The position numbers were made by a program, and so were the translations under genes. Shown one piece after another: positions 26,393 through 35,231 of a stretch of 64,000 bases of DNA. This DNA comes from Paenibacillus silviterrae (GTDB lineage Bacteria > Bacillota > Bacilli > Paenibacillales > NBRC-103111), in assembly GCF_030167925.1 (NCBI RefSeq), contig NZ_JASKUT010000002.1:372001-436000 (forward strand). The letters are read 5' to 3'. The notes beneath the pieces were generated by a model that saw only the letters and a list, made by a program, of their open reading frames with translations, was not told where the DNA came from and did no database searches. The first letter of the stretch is position 1. Each line of letters starts with the position of its first letter.

Positions 26393-27301
26393 GTGTTCGA
26401 AAACATCCGCGAGCTGTCTACGCGGGCCGAGCGAACCGTCAGCTATGAGCACTTGAGGATTATTGTCATCAGCGATAAAGTGGCGCGGAGTGAAAATTTA
26501 AATAACATCGTCAATTTCTTAATTAGAAACACGGAAACGAGACGGTCGATTCGAGTGGCGATTTCCCAGGGAAAAGCCAGAGAGGCATTTGTAAAGCGGG
26601 GGATCGTCAAAAATCCGTCCTTGGAAATAAGAGAATTAACGGATAATTATCGAACCACCTTAAAGATGGCCCCTGAAATTAAATTGGGGGATATGTCGGA
26701 AAATTTAACGGGAAAATCCAGCTTTATTGTACAGCGGGTAGACACCTCCAGAAAGGAAGCAAAAATAGCCGGAGCTGCAGCGATCAAAGGCGATACGGCC
26801 AAGATTGCCGGCTGGCTGAGCGAAGATGAGCTGGCCGGATTGAACCTGTTGAAGGGGGAAGGGAAAAACTTGGGTATTATCACAGGCGCAGATCCGGAGA
26901 GCGGACAAGCGATGGTTTACGAAATCCGAACGTTGAAAAGCAGAATCAGCCCCCAAGTCAACGGCGATACCGTCTCCTTTGCGGTAGACATCGCGACAGA
27001 AGGTAAATTGAGGGAAGATTGGGTTTACCCGGGCGACACTTTTGAAAAAGACTTCATACATCGAGCGGTACAAGCAACGGTTGAGGCTATCCGGAATGCG
27101 ACCGAAAAGGTGCTTTCCAAAATGAAAAAGGATCTCAAGGTGGACGTAGCGGGCTTCGGAAAAAAACTCAGCATAAAATATCCGCAAATGTGGAAAAGGA
27201 TGAAAAAAGATTGGGATCGGAAATTTAGCGAGATGCAGGTGGATGTCAAAGTAAACGTGAAGATCCAGGAATTTGGAACCAAAGGAGCGAAAAAGGGGTA
27301 G
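26393..27301 (+). pseudogene. Ger(x)C family protein lacking its N-terminus
   Basis: 302 codons from GTG 26393. FENIRELSTRAERTVSYEHL corresponds to about residue 75 onward of normal Ger(x)C proteins; the rest is intact, with IIVISDKVAR, AAIKGDTAKIAGWLSEDELA and the C-terminal KMWKRMKKDWDRKFSEMQVD-VKVNVKI. The signal peptide, lipobox and first strands are missing, no ribosome site precedes the GTG, and no gerA or gerB is adjacent. It looks like the 3' end of a second ger operon whose upstream part was deleted. An out-of-frame peptide could still be made, but membrane anchoring is lost. Confidence 0.8.
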
Positions 27302-27333
27302 CTGCAGCGCAGGTAACGATGCCGGCCTCGCAG

Positions 27334-28257
27334 CTATTCCATGAGCTTTTTCGATTCCAGATATAGCACCTGAATAAACTTTTTTATATTATGGCGGATC
27401 AAGCCGGGAGAGGAAGCTTGCTCGCTTTCCAGTTCCCTCATTTTGATTCGTATATCGCTTAGGTCGAAAAACTTGGTAGCGTACTGCTCGAACTTCGGAT
27501 TCGAATAATCGATCAAGCCAAGGGACGCCAGATGGGTCAGCGATTGGTTTACCGACCGCCGAACCCGTTGTTCGGCCGCTTTGATCTCTTTTTTTATGCC
27601 GGCTGCGGTAGCCGAGGGACCTAACTTTTTCCGGGCGATTTGCTGATAGATTTCCAGCAGCTGTGGGAAGCCCTGCTCTAATGGGTTGCTGCTCTCGTAC
27701 CGGTATAAATAATCGAGTATTTCCAGCAAGTCTTTGACGCCGGCTTCACCAATCAGTCCGAGGTCCGATAGCACGTAGTTTCCGCAGGACACAATGCTCT
27801 TTTCGCCTGCGGAAGGCTCTTTAGCCGGTGCCGCGCCGCTTAAGCCGATGGCATTCAGCGTTTTCTGGATATCTTTAATGGAGTGCTGCAGCCGCAGCCG
27901 TTCCGTCACCTTACGAAGAACGGAAATTACTTCCAACCGGTTGATAGGCTTTGTAATGTAATACTCAACTCCAAGCGAATATGCTTTGCCTATCAGCTCC
28001 TTTGACTCCACTTGGGAAATCATGACGATCTTCCCGTCGAAGCCTCCGGACAGCTCGCGTACGGTCTCGATGCCGTCACGAACAGGCATTAGCAAATCGA
28101 TCAGCACGATATCGATTTGCTTCATGGCAAGTAAAGCGATATCGATTTGCGCACCGTCTTCGGCTTCCCCCGCAATCGTTCCCAAATCCTCATCCTCAAT
28201 AATTTGCTCCAGCATGGAGCGGACGGCCGGGTCGTCATCGACAATATAGAATCGCAT
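27334..28257 (-). CDS. Response regulator with YcbB/GlnL-type output domain
   Basis: 307 residues. Receiver 1-120: YIVDDDP, phospho-acceptor Asp54 in VLIDLLMPVRDG, Lys in YITKPI. The C-terminal region (about 160-307), with DLLEILDYLYRYESSNPLEQ, AAEQRVRRSVNQSLTHLASL and YSNPKFEQYATKFFD, matches the YcbB domain of B. subtilis GlnL, which activates glutamine/dicarboxylate use. It follows the sensor kinase by 4 bases. The divergent symporter-aspartase-malic enzyme operon is the probable target. Confidence 0.88.
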   Translation of the reverse strand: MRFYIVDDDPAVRSMLEQIIEDEDLGTIAGEAEDGAQIDIALLAMKQIDIVLIDLLMPVRDGIETVRELSGGFDGKIVMISQVESKELIGKAYSLGVEYYITKPINRLEVISVLRKVTERLRLQHSIKDIQKTLNAIGLSGAAPAKEPSAGEKSIVSCGNYVLSDLGLIGEAGVKDLLEILDYLYRYESSNPLEQGFPQLLEIYQQIARKKLGPSATAAGIKKEIKAAEQRVRRSVNQSLTHLASLGLIDYSNPKFEQYATKFFDLSDIRIKMRELESEQASSPGLIRHNIKKFIQVLYLESKKLME

Positions 28258-28261
28258 CGCG

Positions 28262-29536
28262 CTATTCCACCTTCTTTGCTATTTGATCGAGAGGGAGCGT
28301 TATGGTGAAGACAGCGCCTGTCCCTCCGCCGGCGGTGCCGGCTTGTACGGTGCCGAGCATTCTCTCGACCTCTTGCTTGACGTAAGCCAAGCCGATACCT
28401 GTGGAAGCATTGCCGGATTTATCGTATTTCGTAGTAAAGCCGGGAAAGAATATTTTCTCCACGTGCTTGGAGGCAATGCCCGGCCCATTGTCGGCTACGC
28501 TGAAAATGACGGTATTGTGATCCCGCTTAACTACAATTCGGATACTGCCTGTTTCTTTTATCGCCTCAACGGCGTTGGCGACCAAGTTATTGAGAATTGA
28601 CAAGGTTGCGTAGACATGACACGGGGGAAAGACACCATCCATGTGCAAGTCGAGCCCGATCTTCTTGCCGTGCGAACGGGCATACTTTCGATTGGAGCGC
28701 AGAACGATTCCCGCCAGTTCTTCCAGCGGCAAATATTCGCTTTCATGCGAGATCAAGCCGGATAGTCCTGCATAAATCCGTTGGTTGTCCTTTTTAATCT
28801 CGTGGACCTGCCCGGCGATCCGGAGTGCCTGCTGAGCGAGATCTTCCCGAAGCGGATGCTGGTTGTCCTTTAAGGATTGATAAAGCCCGTAGCTGTCCTG
28901 GGCGATATTTTCCGCATTGTGCAGCGTTTTATTCAATTGGATCGTTTCCTCATAAAGCTCGGAAATCAGCACGAGCATCTTCTCTTTTTCTTTGCGCTGC
29001 TGTTCTTCGGCAGCTTTGGATTGTCTCAGCTTTACCAGATTGAAAAAACCGAGCACAAAAAAGCTCCGAAAAAAAGCGATAAGCGCAATTTGCTTCCAAG
29101 TGGCTAAAGCAGTCAGCGGCGCTGCCGCCGGGCTGCGCAGCAGCAGCTCCACCGAAGTCGCGGCGATTTCTATCGTCACGCCCAATACGCCGAGCAGAAG
29201 CGGCCGGTGATGATGCCGGTTCATTCGAACCGCCGCGAAGACGATCGCATAGGTCAAGTAATAAAAAAATACCGGATAGTGATGCTGAAAAGCCGCTTCC
29301 CAGTCCCGGAGCGGCCCGAGCGTCGTCTCTAGTCCCATGCGGAAGATCGTAACCGCGGCGCCGACCAGCAATCCCGAGACAAGCGGAGAGACGGACCGGA
29401 GCCATAACAGGAACAGAAAGAAGGCGGGGGTTCCCAGACTTACCCGAAAATCATTTTGAAACGGGTAAAAATTCAATTCGCCCGCAATAGGTACCGTAAC
29501 GATCATCAGCATGAAAGTCAACCATTTTTCTTTCAA
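28262..29536 (-). CDS. Sensor histidine kinase, GlnK/DcuS-like output partner
   Basis: 424 residues from TTG 29536 (AAAGGAGG upstream, at a slightly long spacing). Six or so membrane helices (about 1-190) without a large extracellular loop, then a coiled-coil segment, the phospho-acceptor region VHEIKKDNQRIYAGLSGLI, and HATPase with NNLVANAVEAI, DNGPGI, FFPGFTTK and STGIGLAYV. The arrangement is like B. subtilis GlnK. The ligand may be glutamate, aspartate or another dicarboxylate sensed through the membrane part; this is inferred from the neighbouring operon. Confidence 0.85.
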   Translation of the reverse strand: MKEKWLTFMLMIVTVPIAGELNFYPFQNDFRVSLGTPAFFLFLLWLRSVSPLVSGLLVGAAVTIFRMGLETTLGPLRDWEAAFQHHYPVFFYYLTYAIVFAAVRMNRHHHRPLLLGVLGVTIEIAATSVELLLRSPAAAPLTALATWKQIALIAFFRSFFVLGFFNLVKLRQSKAAEEQQRKEKEKMLVLISELYEETIQLNKTLHNAENIAQDSYGLYQSLKDNQHPLREDLAQQALRIAGQVHEIKKDNQRIYAGLSGLISHESEYLPLEELAGIVLRSNRKYARSHGKKIGLDLHMDGVFPPCHVYATLSILNNLVANAVEAIKETGSIRIVVKRDHNTVIFSVADNGPGIASKHVEKIFFPGFTTKYDKSGNASTGIGLAYVKQEVERMLGTVQAGTAGGGTGAVFTITLPLDQIAKKVE

Positions 29537-29636
29537 CGCGGCGCCCGGCCTCCTTTCCAAATCGAAGTAAAGTCTTTCGACATCGTTCGTAGTATTCCTT
29601 CCTTGGCCGATTCTAAAAAAAATAAAGACCAAAAAG

Positions 29637-29663
29637 TAGATTTATATAGATTTCTATAGAATC
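29637..29663. promoter_or_regulatory. Three direct repeats at 10-base spacing, candidate response-regulator site
   Basis: TAGATTT at 29637 and 29647 and TAGAATC at 29657, each exactly 10 bases apart. They lie between the divergent two-component genes and the symporter operon, about 85 to 110 bases before the symporter start. Regular one-turn spacing suggests cooperative binding on one face of the DNA. Confidence 0.55.
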
Positions 29664-29707
29664 CCCATACAATTAAACTCATCCAAGGCAGCAAGTTTTC
29701 ATGAAAA

Positions 29708-29718
29708 GAAAGCGCTTT
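29708..29718 (+). promoter_or_regulatory. cre-like catabolite repression site
   Basis: GAAAGCGCTTT is the symmetric core of the CcpA cre site (TGAAAGCGCTTTCA); the outer bases differ. It lies 28 to 38 bases before the symporter start, where CcpA binding would block transcription. Confidence 0.5.
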
Positions 29719-29745
29719 ACAATGAAGAGAAAAGGGGAGTCTGCA

Positions 29746-31011
29746 GTGAAAAAATTTGGTTTGGCTTTTCAAATCCTGATTGGCCTTGTATTGGGCGTGG
29801 CGGTAGGGGCTGTTTTTTATGGAAACCCGGCTATCGAAAGCTTCTTGAAGCCGGTGGGAGATATTTTCATTCGTCTGATCAAAATGATCGTCGTTCCGAT
29901 TGTCGTTTCCTCTCTGATCGTCGGCATTGCGGGTGTTGGGGATATTAAAAAGCTTGGCAAGCTCGGCGGCAAAACGATTCTTTATTTTGAAATTGTGACG
30001 ACGGTCGCCATTATTTTCGGTCTGCTCATAGCCAATGTATTCCAACCCGGTGCCGGTGTCAATATGGCCGGACTAGCCAAGTCGGATATTTCGAAATATG
30101 TTGAAACGACCGAGAAGGTGACCAGTCACAGCTTCACCGATACCTTCGTCAATATTGTCCCGAAAAACATTTTCGAGTCGTTCGCGGCAGGCGATATGCT
30201 GGCCATCATTTTCTTCTCGGTATTTTTCGGCTTGGGCATTGCCGCCATCGGCGACAAAGGGAAGCCGGTGCTGGCTTTTTTCCAAGGCGTTTCCGAGTCG
30301 ATGTTCTGGGTAACGAACCAAATCATGAAGTTTGCGCCGATCGGCGTATTCGGATTGATCGGGATGACGGTATCGAAGTTCGGGGTCGGTTCCCTGCTTC
30401 CGCTCGGGAAGTTAGTGCTAGCCGTATACGTGGGCATGTTCCTGTTCGTGGCCATCATCCTCGGCCTGATCGCCAAGCTGTGCGGCACCAGCCTTATGGC
30501 AATCGTTCGCATTTTAAAAGACGAGCTCATCCTTGCTTTCTCGACGGCAAGCTCGGAAACGGCTCTTCCCAAGATGATGGAGAAGATGGAGCGCTTCGGC
30601 GTTCCGAAGGCGATTACCTCCTTCGTCGTACCGACGGGGTACTCGTTTAATCTGGACGGCTCTACGCTGTATCAAGCCATAACCGCTTTATTTATCGCGC
30701 AAATGTACGGCATCCATATGCCGCTCAGCTCCCAAATCATGCTGGTGCTGGTCTTGATGCTTACCTCGAAGGGAATTGCCGGTGTGCCGGGCGCATCGTT
30801 CGTCGTACTGCTCGCTACGCTCGGATCGGTCGGGATTCCGCTGGAAGGTCTTGCTTTTATCGCCGGGATTGACCGAATTCTGGATATGGCCCGGACCGTG
30901 GTCAACGTCATCGGCAATTCCATAGCTGCAGTTGTCATGGCGAAATGGGAAGGACAGTACGACCGGAAGAAAGGCGAGTTATATTTAGAGTCCGTCAAAC
31001 AAGCTGCATAA
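29746..31011 (+). CDS. Dicarboxylate/amino acid:cation symporter (GltP/DctA family)
   Basis: 421 residues from GTG 29746, with AAGGGGAG 6 bases upstream. Membrane protein that imports glutamate, aspartate or C4-dicarboxylates with protons or sodium. Family motifs: LIKMIVVPIVVSSLIVGI, the serine-rich hairpin AFSTASSETALP, FNLDGSTLYQ and DRILDMARTVVNVIGN, which carry the substrate and cation ligands. The Arg in MART is present, as in amino-acid/dicarboxylate carriers. The next genes (aspartase, malic enzyme) suggest aspartate or a C4-dicarboxylate as substrate. Confidence 0.92.
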   Translation: MKKFGLAFQILIGLVLGVAVGAVFYGNPAIESFLKPVGDIFIRLIKMIVVPIVVSSLIVGIAGVGDIKKLGKLGGKTILYFEIVTTVAIIFGLLIANVFQPGAGVNMAGLAKSDISKYVETTEKVTSHSFTDTFVNIVPKNIFESFAAGDMLAIIFFSVFFGLGIAAIGDKGKPVLAFFQGVSESMFWVTNQIMKFAPIGVFGLIGMTVSKFGVGSLLPLGKLVLAVYVGMFLFVAIILGLIAKLCGTSLMAIVRILKDELILAFSTASSETALPKMMEKMERFGVPKAITSFVVPTGYSFNLDGSTLYQAITALFIAQMYGIHMPLSSQIMLVLVLMLTSKGIAGVPGASFVVLLATLGSVGIPLEGLAFIAGIDRILDMARTVVNVIGNSIAAVVMAKWEGQYDRKKGELYLESVKQAA

Positions 31012-31035
31012 GTCGAAAAACAGGGGGAAACGACG

Positions 31036-32460
31036 ATGACAACAGCACAGCTCAGGGTGGAAAAAGATTTTCTCGGCTCCAAGGAAGTACCGGCCGGCGC
31101 CTATTACGGCATTCAAACGCTGCGCGCCGTTGAAAATTTTCCGATAACCGGATACCGCATTCACGAAGAACTGATTCGTGCGATGGCAACGGTCAAACAT
31201 GCAGCGGCTACGGCGAACATGGAGATCAGACAGCTGAATCCGCAGATCGGGAATGCCATCGTGCAAGCGGCCCAGGAGATCATGGACGGCAAATGGCACG
31301 ATCAGTTTATCGTCGATCCGATCCAAGGCGGAGCCGGAACCTCCATCAATATGAATGCCAACGAGGTGATCGCCAACCGGGCGATCGAGATTCTTGGAGG
31401 AACGAAGGGCGATTATTTTCAAGTCAGTCCCAACTCCCATGTGAATATGGCTCAATCGACCAACGACGCGTTTCCGACGGCGATTCATATCTCGACGCTT
31501 TCTTTAATTGAAAAGCTGATCGTGACGATGGAGGAGCTGCTTGCCGCGTTCCGCAAAAAAGCGGTACAGTTCGACGGGATTATCAAGATGGGACGGACGC
31601 ATCTGCAGGATGGCGTACCGATCCGCCTTGGTCAGGAATTCGAAGCTTACAGCCGCGTGCTAGAGCGCGATATCAAGAGGATCAAGCAAACCCGCGGGCA
31701 TTTATACGAAGTCAATATGGGCGCAACGGCCGTCGGAACCGGTCTGAATGCCGATCCCCGCTACATTAAGCGGGTCGTGGAGCTGCTTGCCGAGCTCACG
31801 GGACTGCCGCTAATCAATGCGGATCACCTGGTGGACGCTACGCAAAATACGGACGCTTATACCGAGGTGTCCGCGGCGCTGAAGGTTTGCATGATCAACA
31901 TGTCCAAGATCGCGAACGACTTGCGTCTGCTCGCCTCCGGCCCGCGTACGGGACTCGGGGAGCTGAACCTGCCTGCGCGCCAGCCCGGTTCGTCGATCAT
32001 GCCGGGCAAGGTGAATCCGGTCATGGCGGAGGTCGTCAATCAGGTAGCGTTCCAGGTCATCGGCAACGACCATACGATATGTCTCGCTTCCGAAGCCGGG
32101 CAGCTAGAGCTTAACGTGATGGAGCCCGTGCTCGTGTTCAATTTGCTGCAATCGCTTAGCATGATGATTCAAGTGTTTAAAGTGTTCCGCATCCATTGCC
32201 TGGAAGAAATCGAAGCGAACGTTGAGCGCTGCAGAGAGTATGTGGAGAAAAGCGTCGGGGTTATCACTGCGCTCAACCCGCATCTGGGTTATGAGGTCGT
32301 AGCGAGAATTGCGCGCGAAGCGATTTTGACGGGGCGTTCGGTACGCGAGCTGTGCCTGCTTTACAATGTTTTAACGGAAAAGGAGCTTGAGCTCATTCTC
32401 GATCCTTACGAAATGACGAACCCCGGAATTGCGGGGGCGGAGCTATTGGACAAGAACTAA
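31036..32460 (+). CDS. aspA: Aspartate ammonia-lyase
   Basis: 474 residues, AGGGGGAAA upstream. Converts L-aspartate to fumarate and ammonium in the cytoplasm. The signature loop GSSIMPGKVNPVMAEVVNQV (about 318), SPNSHVNMAQSTNDAFPTA, MGRTHLQDGVP and TGLNADPRYI are present; the stretch FPITGYRIHEE and the C-terminal LDPYEMTNPGIAG follow Bacillus aspartase (AnsB/AspA) rather than fumarase. It lies 24 bases after the symporter. With the next gene it gives a path from aspartate through fumarate and malate to pyruvate. Confidence 0.95.
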   Translation: MTTAQLRVEKDFLGSKEVPAGAYYGIQTLRAVENFPITGYRIHEELIRAMATVKHAAATANMEIRQLNPQIGNAIVQAAQEIMDGKWHDQFIVDPIQGGAGTSINMNANEVIANRAIEILGGTKGDYFQVSPNSHVNMAQSTNDAFPTAIHISTLSLIEKLIVTMEELLAAFRKKAVQFDGIIKMGRTHLQDGVPIRLGQEFEAYSRVLERDIKRIKQTRGHLYEVNMGATAVGTGLNADPRYIKRVVELLAELTGLPLINADHLVDATQNTDAYTEVSAALKVCMINMSKIANDLRLLASGPRTGLGELNLPARQPGSSIMPGKVNPVMAEVVNQVAFQVIGNDHTICLASEAGQLELNVMEPVLVFNLLQSLSMMIQVFKVFRIHCLEEIEANVERCREYVEKSVGVITALNPHLGYEVVARIAREAILTGRSVRELCLLYNVLTEKELELILDPYEMTNPGIAGAELLDKN

Positions 32461-32510
32461 AGAGCAGATGCAGCAACCGTTTCACCTAATTAAAGGAGTT
32501 GTGTAAAAAC

Positions 32511-33926
32511 ATGTCAGCCAGCACTTATATGATCTATCGTCTTCAAATCGATAAAGAACAAACCTCGCTCGGCGATATCGCCGCTGCGATCGAAAGGACA
32601 AGCGGGGACATCGTAGGGATCGACGTCATCTCGTCAGGCCGTTCAAGCACCGTCCGCGATATTACCGTGAATGTATCCGACCAGATGCACAGCGAGCAGA
32701 TCGGCGAATCGCTTCAAAAGCTAAAAGGCGTGAAAGTGATTAACGTCTCCGACCGTACGTTCCTTGTGCACTTGGGCGGGAAAATCGAGATCGCCTCCAA
32801 AATTCCGGTGAAAAACCGCGACGATTTGTCACGGGTCTACACCCCGGGTGTCGCCAAAGTGTGTACGGCGATTGCGGAGCAGCCGAGCAAAGCCTATTCG
32901 CTGACGATCAAGCGGAATACGATCGCCGTTGTATCCGACGGAACGGCCGTGCTCGGACTTGGCGACATCGGACCGCTCGCGGCCATGCCGGTAATGGAAG
33001 GCAAAGCCATGCTGTTCAAGGAATTCGCAGGCGTGGATGCTTTTCCGATATGCCTGGACACGAAGGACCCGGACGAAATCGTCCGCATGGTAAAGGCCAT
33101 GGCCCCGGCCTTCGGAGGCATCAATCTGGAAGACATTTCGTCACCTCGCTGCTTCGAAATCGAGGAGCGCTTGAAGCGGGAGCTCGATATTCCGGTGTTT
33201 CACGACGATCAACACGGAACGGCTGTCGTCCTACTGGCCGGTTTGTTGAATGCGCTCAAAATTACAGGCAAACAAATGTCCGATATTAAGGTTGTTGTGA
33301 ACGGGATCGGCGCTGCAGGCATCGCTTGCTCCAAGATGCTGCTGGCCGCCGGCGTACGCAATTTGATCGGCGTGGACCGTGATGGCGCCATTCATCGGGA
33401 AGCGCATTACAACAATCCTCATTGGACGGAATTTGCCCGGATAACGAATCCGAATCTGGAAACCGGCAGCTTGTCCGAAGTGATCAGGAATGCGGATGTT
33501 TTTATCGGCGTGTCGGCTCCGAATATATTGAAGGTGGAGGACGTCCGGTCCATGGCGAAAGACCCGATCGTCTTTGCGATGGCGAACCCGATTCCGGAGA
33601 TCGATCCGGAGCTGGCCAAGCCGTACGTTAGAGTCATGGCAACGGGAAGGTCCGACAAGCCCAATCAGATCAACAACGTGCTTTGCTTCCCGGGCATTTT
33701 CCGCGGCGCGTTGGACTGCCGGGCGAGCGAAATCAACGAAGCGATGAAGCTTGCGGCTGCGCAGGCGATCGCCTCCGTCGTAACCGATGAAGAATTAAAC
33801 GAAACGTATATCATTCCGAGCGTGTTCAATCTGAAAGTAGTGGAAAAGGTGCGAGAAGCGGTGATTGAAGCGGCTTACCGTACCGGGGTTGCCCGAAAAA
33901 TGCTGAGAGAATCCAATAAAGAGTAA
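32511..33926 (+). CDS. Malic enzyme with N-terminal ACT domain
   Basis: 471 residues from ATG 32511 (AAAGGAG 12 bases upstream; a TTG at 32499 touches that site). Residues 1-80 form an ACT-like regulatory domain (IYRLQIDKEQTSLGDIAAAI, VRDITVNVSD). The rest is oxidative decarboxylation of malate to pyruvate: YTPGVAKVC, SDGTAVLGLGDIGP, EDISSPRCFEIE, FHDDQHGTAVV (metal and substrate ligands) and VVNGIGAAGIACSKMLL for the dinucleotide. Resembles the YtsJ/MleA group. The pair aspartase-malic enzyme also occurs together in B. subtilis (ansB...mleA, from memory). NAD or NADP use is not decided. Confidence 0.92.
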   Translation: MSASTYMIYRLQIDKEQTSLGDIAAAIERTSGDIVGIDVISSGRSSTVRDITVNVSDQMHSEQIGESLQKLKGVKVINVSDRTFLVHLGGKIEIASKIPVKNRDDLSRVYTPGVAKVCTAIAEQPSKAYSLTIKRNTIAVVSDGTAVLGLGDIGPLAAMPVMEGKAMLFKEFAGVDAFPICLDTKDPDEIVRMVKAMAPAFGGINLEDISSPRCFEIEERLKRELDIPVFHDDQHGTAVVLLAGLLNALKITGKQMSDIKVVVNGIGAAGIACSKMLLAAGVRNLIGVDRDGAIHREAHYNNPHWTEFARITNPNLETGSLSEVIRNADVFIGVSAPNILKVEDVRSMAKDPIVFAMANPIPEIDPELAKPYVRVMATGRSDKPNQINNVLCFPGIFRGALDCRASEINEAMKLAAAQAIASVVTDEELNETYIIPSVFNLKVVEKVREAVIEAAYRTGVARKMLRESNKE

Positions 33927-34002
33927 GGGAACGCTGCTTCTTTTAACACGTTAGGCAGGGTGCTACCTTAACGGACTGAGCGGACGTTATTTGGTATTAT
34001 TT

Positions 34003-34077
34003 CTATTTATTTGACATTTTAGGAGACAATAGGACCAATAATGCAGTTAGTGAAATAGTAATCATGATTTTTTTCAT
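34003..34077 (-). CDS. Possible 24-residue hydrophobic peptide
   Basis: ATG 34077, with AGAGGTG about 6 to 8 bases upstream. MKKIMITISLTALLVLLSPK then four more residues: two Lys, a hydrophobic segment and a short polar tail. It could be a small membrane or secreted peptide, or chance. I do not recognise a family. Confidence 0.3.
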   Translation of the reverse strand: MKKIMITISLTALLVLLSPKMSNK

Positions 34078-34141
34078 ACAGTTACACCTCTGATGAATTA
34101 TTGATAGGATGCCCAATATAAAATAAAAACTCCGAAAAATG

Positions 34142-34191
34142 GAGGCTTTCCCAATAGTCATAGAAATGACCTGGGATAGCCTCTTATTTTT
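34142..34191 (+). terminator. Strong stem-loop terminator
   Basis: GAGGCTTTCCCA...TCAT / ATGA...TGGGATAGCCTC followed by TTATTTTTG. It isolates the iron locus from the upstream operon. Confidence 0.8.
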
Positions 34192-34280
34192 GTAAACAAA
34201 AAGAAAACTACACCCTATCCTATCAACAACAATCTACCGTAATTCTCAAAAGGTCCTGGCGGAGTCGTGAGAAATAATGG

Positions 34281-34313
34281 TTGACAGCTCTAATTGATAA
34301 CGATTATCATTAT
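34281..34313 (+). promoter_or_regulatory. Promoter with Fur box for the iron import operon
   Basis: TTGACA at 34281-34286, with a -10 region near 34305. ATTGATAACGATTATCATTA at 34293-34312 matches the Fur 19-mer GATAATGATTATCATTATC closely and covers the spacer and -10, so iron-bound Fur would block transcription. Confidence 0.85.
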
Positions 34314-34351
34314 TAACAGGAAAAATAATCCGGTAAGGGGGCAGTAAGGAA

Positions 34352-35206
34352 ATGACATTCCGACTGCATACGGAACAATTGGACATTGCCTATGAGGAGC
34401 GTCTCATTGTCCGGCAATTAAATCTGTCGATACCCGATGGGAAAATTACGGCTTTAGTAGGAGCCAACGGGTCCGGGAAATCGACCATTCTTAAAACGCT
34501 GGCCCGCATTATGAAGCCAAAGGCCGGCAGCGTCATTCTTGACGGGCAATCCATTCATCGCCAATCCACGAAGGAGGTAGCCAAGCAGCTTGCCATTCTT
34601 CCTCAGAATCCTACCGCTCCGGAAGGGCTTACCGTGAGCGAGCTGGTGTCTTACGGCAGGTTCCCACATCAGAAGGGCTTCGGCCAGTTAGGTGCGGAGG
34701 ATAAAAGAATGATCGAGTGGGCTATCGATGCCACCGGCATGTCGGCGTTTCGGGAGCGCCCGGTGGATCAGCTCTCCGGAGGACAGCGGCAGAGAGCTTG
34801 GATCGCCATGGCTTTAGCGCAGGGAACCGATATTTTGTTCCTGGATGAGCCCACCACCTATCTCGATATGGCTCACCAATTGGAGGTTCTGATGCTGCTG
34901 GAGGAGCTGAACGCCGCTTCTCAGCGAACGATTATTATGGTCGTTCATGACTTGAATCATGCTTCCCGGTATGCTCATCATATGGTAGCGATTAAACACG
35001 GCAAGGTTATCAGCGAAGGGAGTCCTCTTGATGTGATGACCCCGGAAATGCTTCAAGATGTTTTCGCAATTAAAGCCGATATCATTGCCGATCCTCGAAC
35101 GGGCGTCCCGTTATGCTTGCCGTACGAGCTCGTTTCCTCAACCAAGTCGGCAACGGTTCCCGTGCAGCAAGAATCGAAGCAAGAACCCGCGCTAGTAGGA
35201 GTATAA
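34352..35206 (+). CDS. Iron-siderophore ABC transporter, ATP-binding protein (FhuC/FecE type)
   Basis: 284 residues, AAGGGGGCAGTAAGGA upstream. Walker [12 protein letters not shown]-loop [10 protein letters not shown], signature [18 protein letters not shown], Walker [13 protein letters not shown] and switch His in [11 protein letters not shown]. The combination SYGRFPHQ and TTYLDMAHQ is typical of iron-siderophore ATPases. First gene of a Fur-controlled operon with a binding protein and two permeases. It is the only ATPase in the locus, so it probably also powers the second importer at 38553-41635. Confidence 0.93.
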   Translation: MTFRLHTEQLDIAYEERLIVRQLNLSIPDGKITALVGANGSGKSTILKTLARIMKPKAGSVILDGQSIHRQSTKEVAKQLAILPQNPTAPEGLTVSELVSYGRFPHQKGFGQLGAEDKRMIEWAIDATGMSAFRERPVDQLSGGQRQRAWIAMALAQGTDILFLDEPTTYLDMAHQLEVLMLLEELNAASQRTIIMVVHDLNHASRYAHHMVAIKHGKVISEGSPLDVMTPEMLQDVFAIKADIIADPRTGVPLCLPYELVSSTKSATVPVQQESKQEPALVGV

Positions 35207-35231
35207 TAAACCATTTGTAAGGGGATTGAAC

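Larger units (their letters stand above)
33927..34280. other. Intergenic stretch between the aspartase operon and the iron locus
   Basis: No large gene. It holds a possible 24-codon minus-strand gene at 34003-34077 and a strong stem-loop at 34142-34191. CAGGGTGCTACCTTAACGGA at 33956-33975 resembles AAGGTGCCAGCTTAACGGA near 16939-16957, a weak repeat of unknown meaning. Confidence 0.5.
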
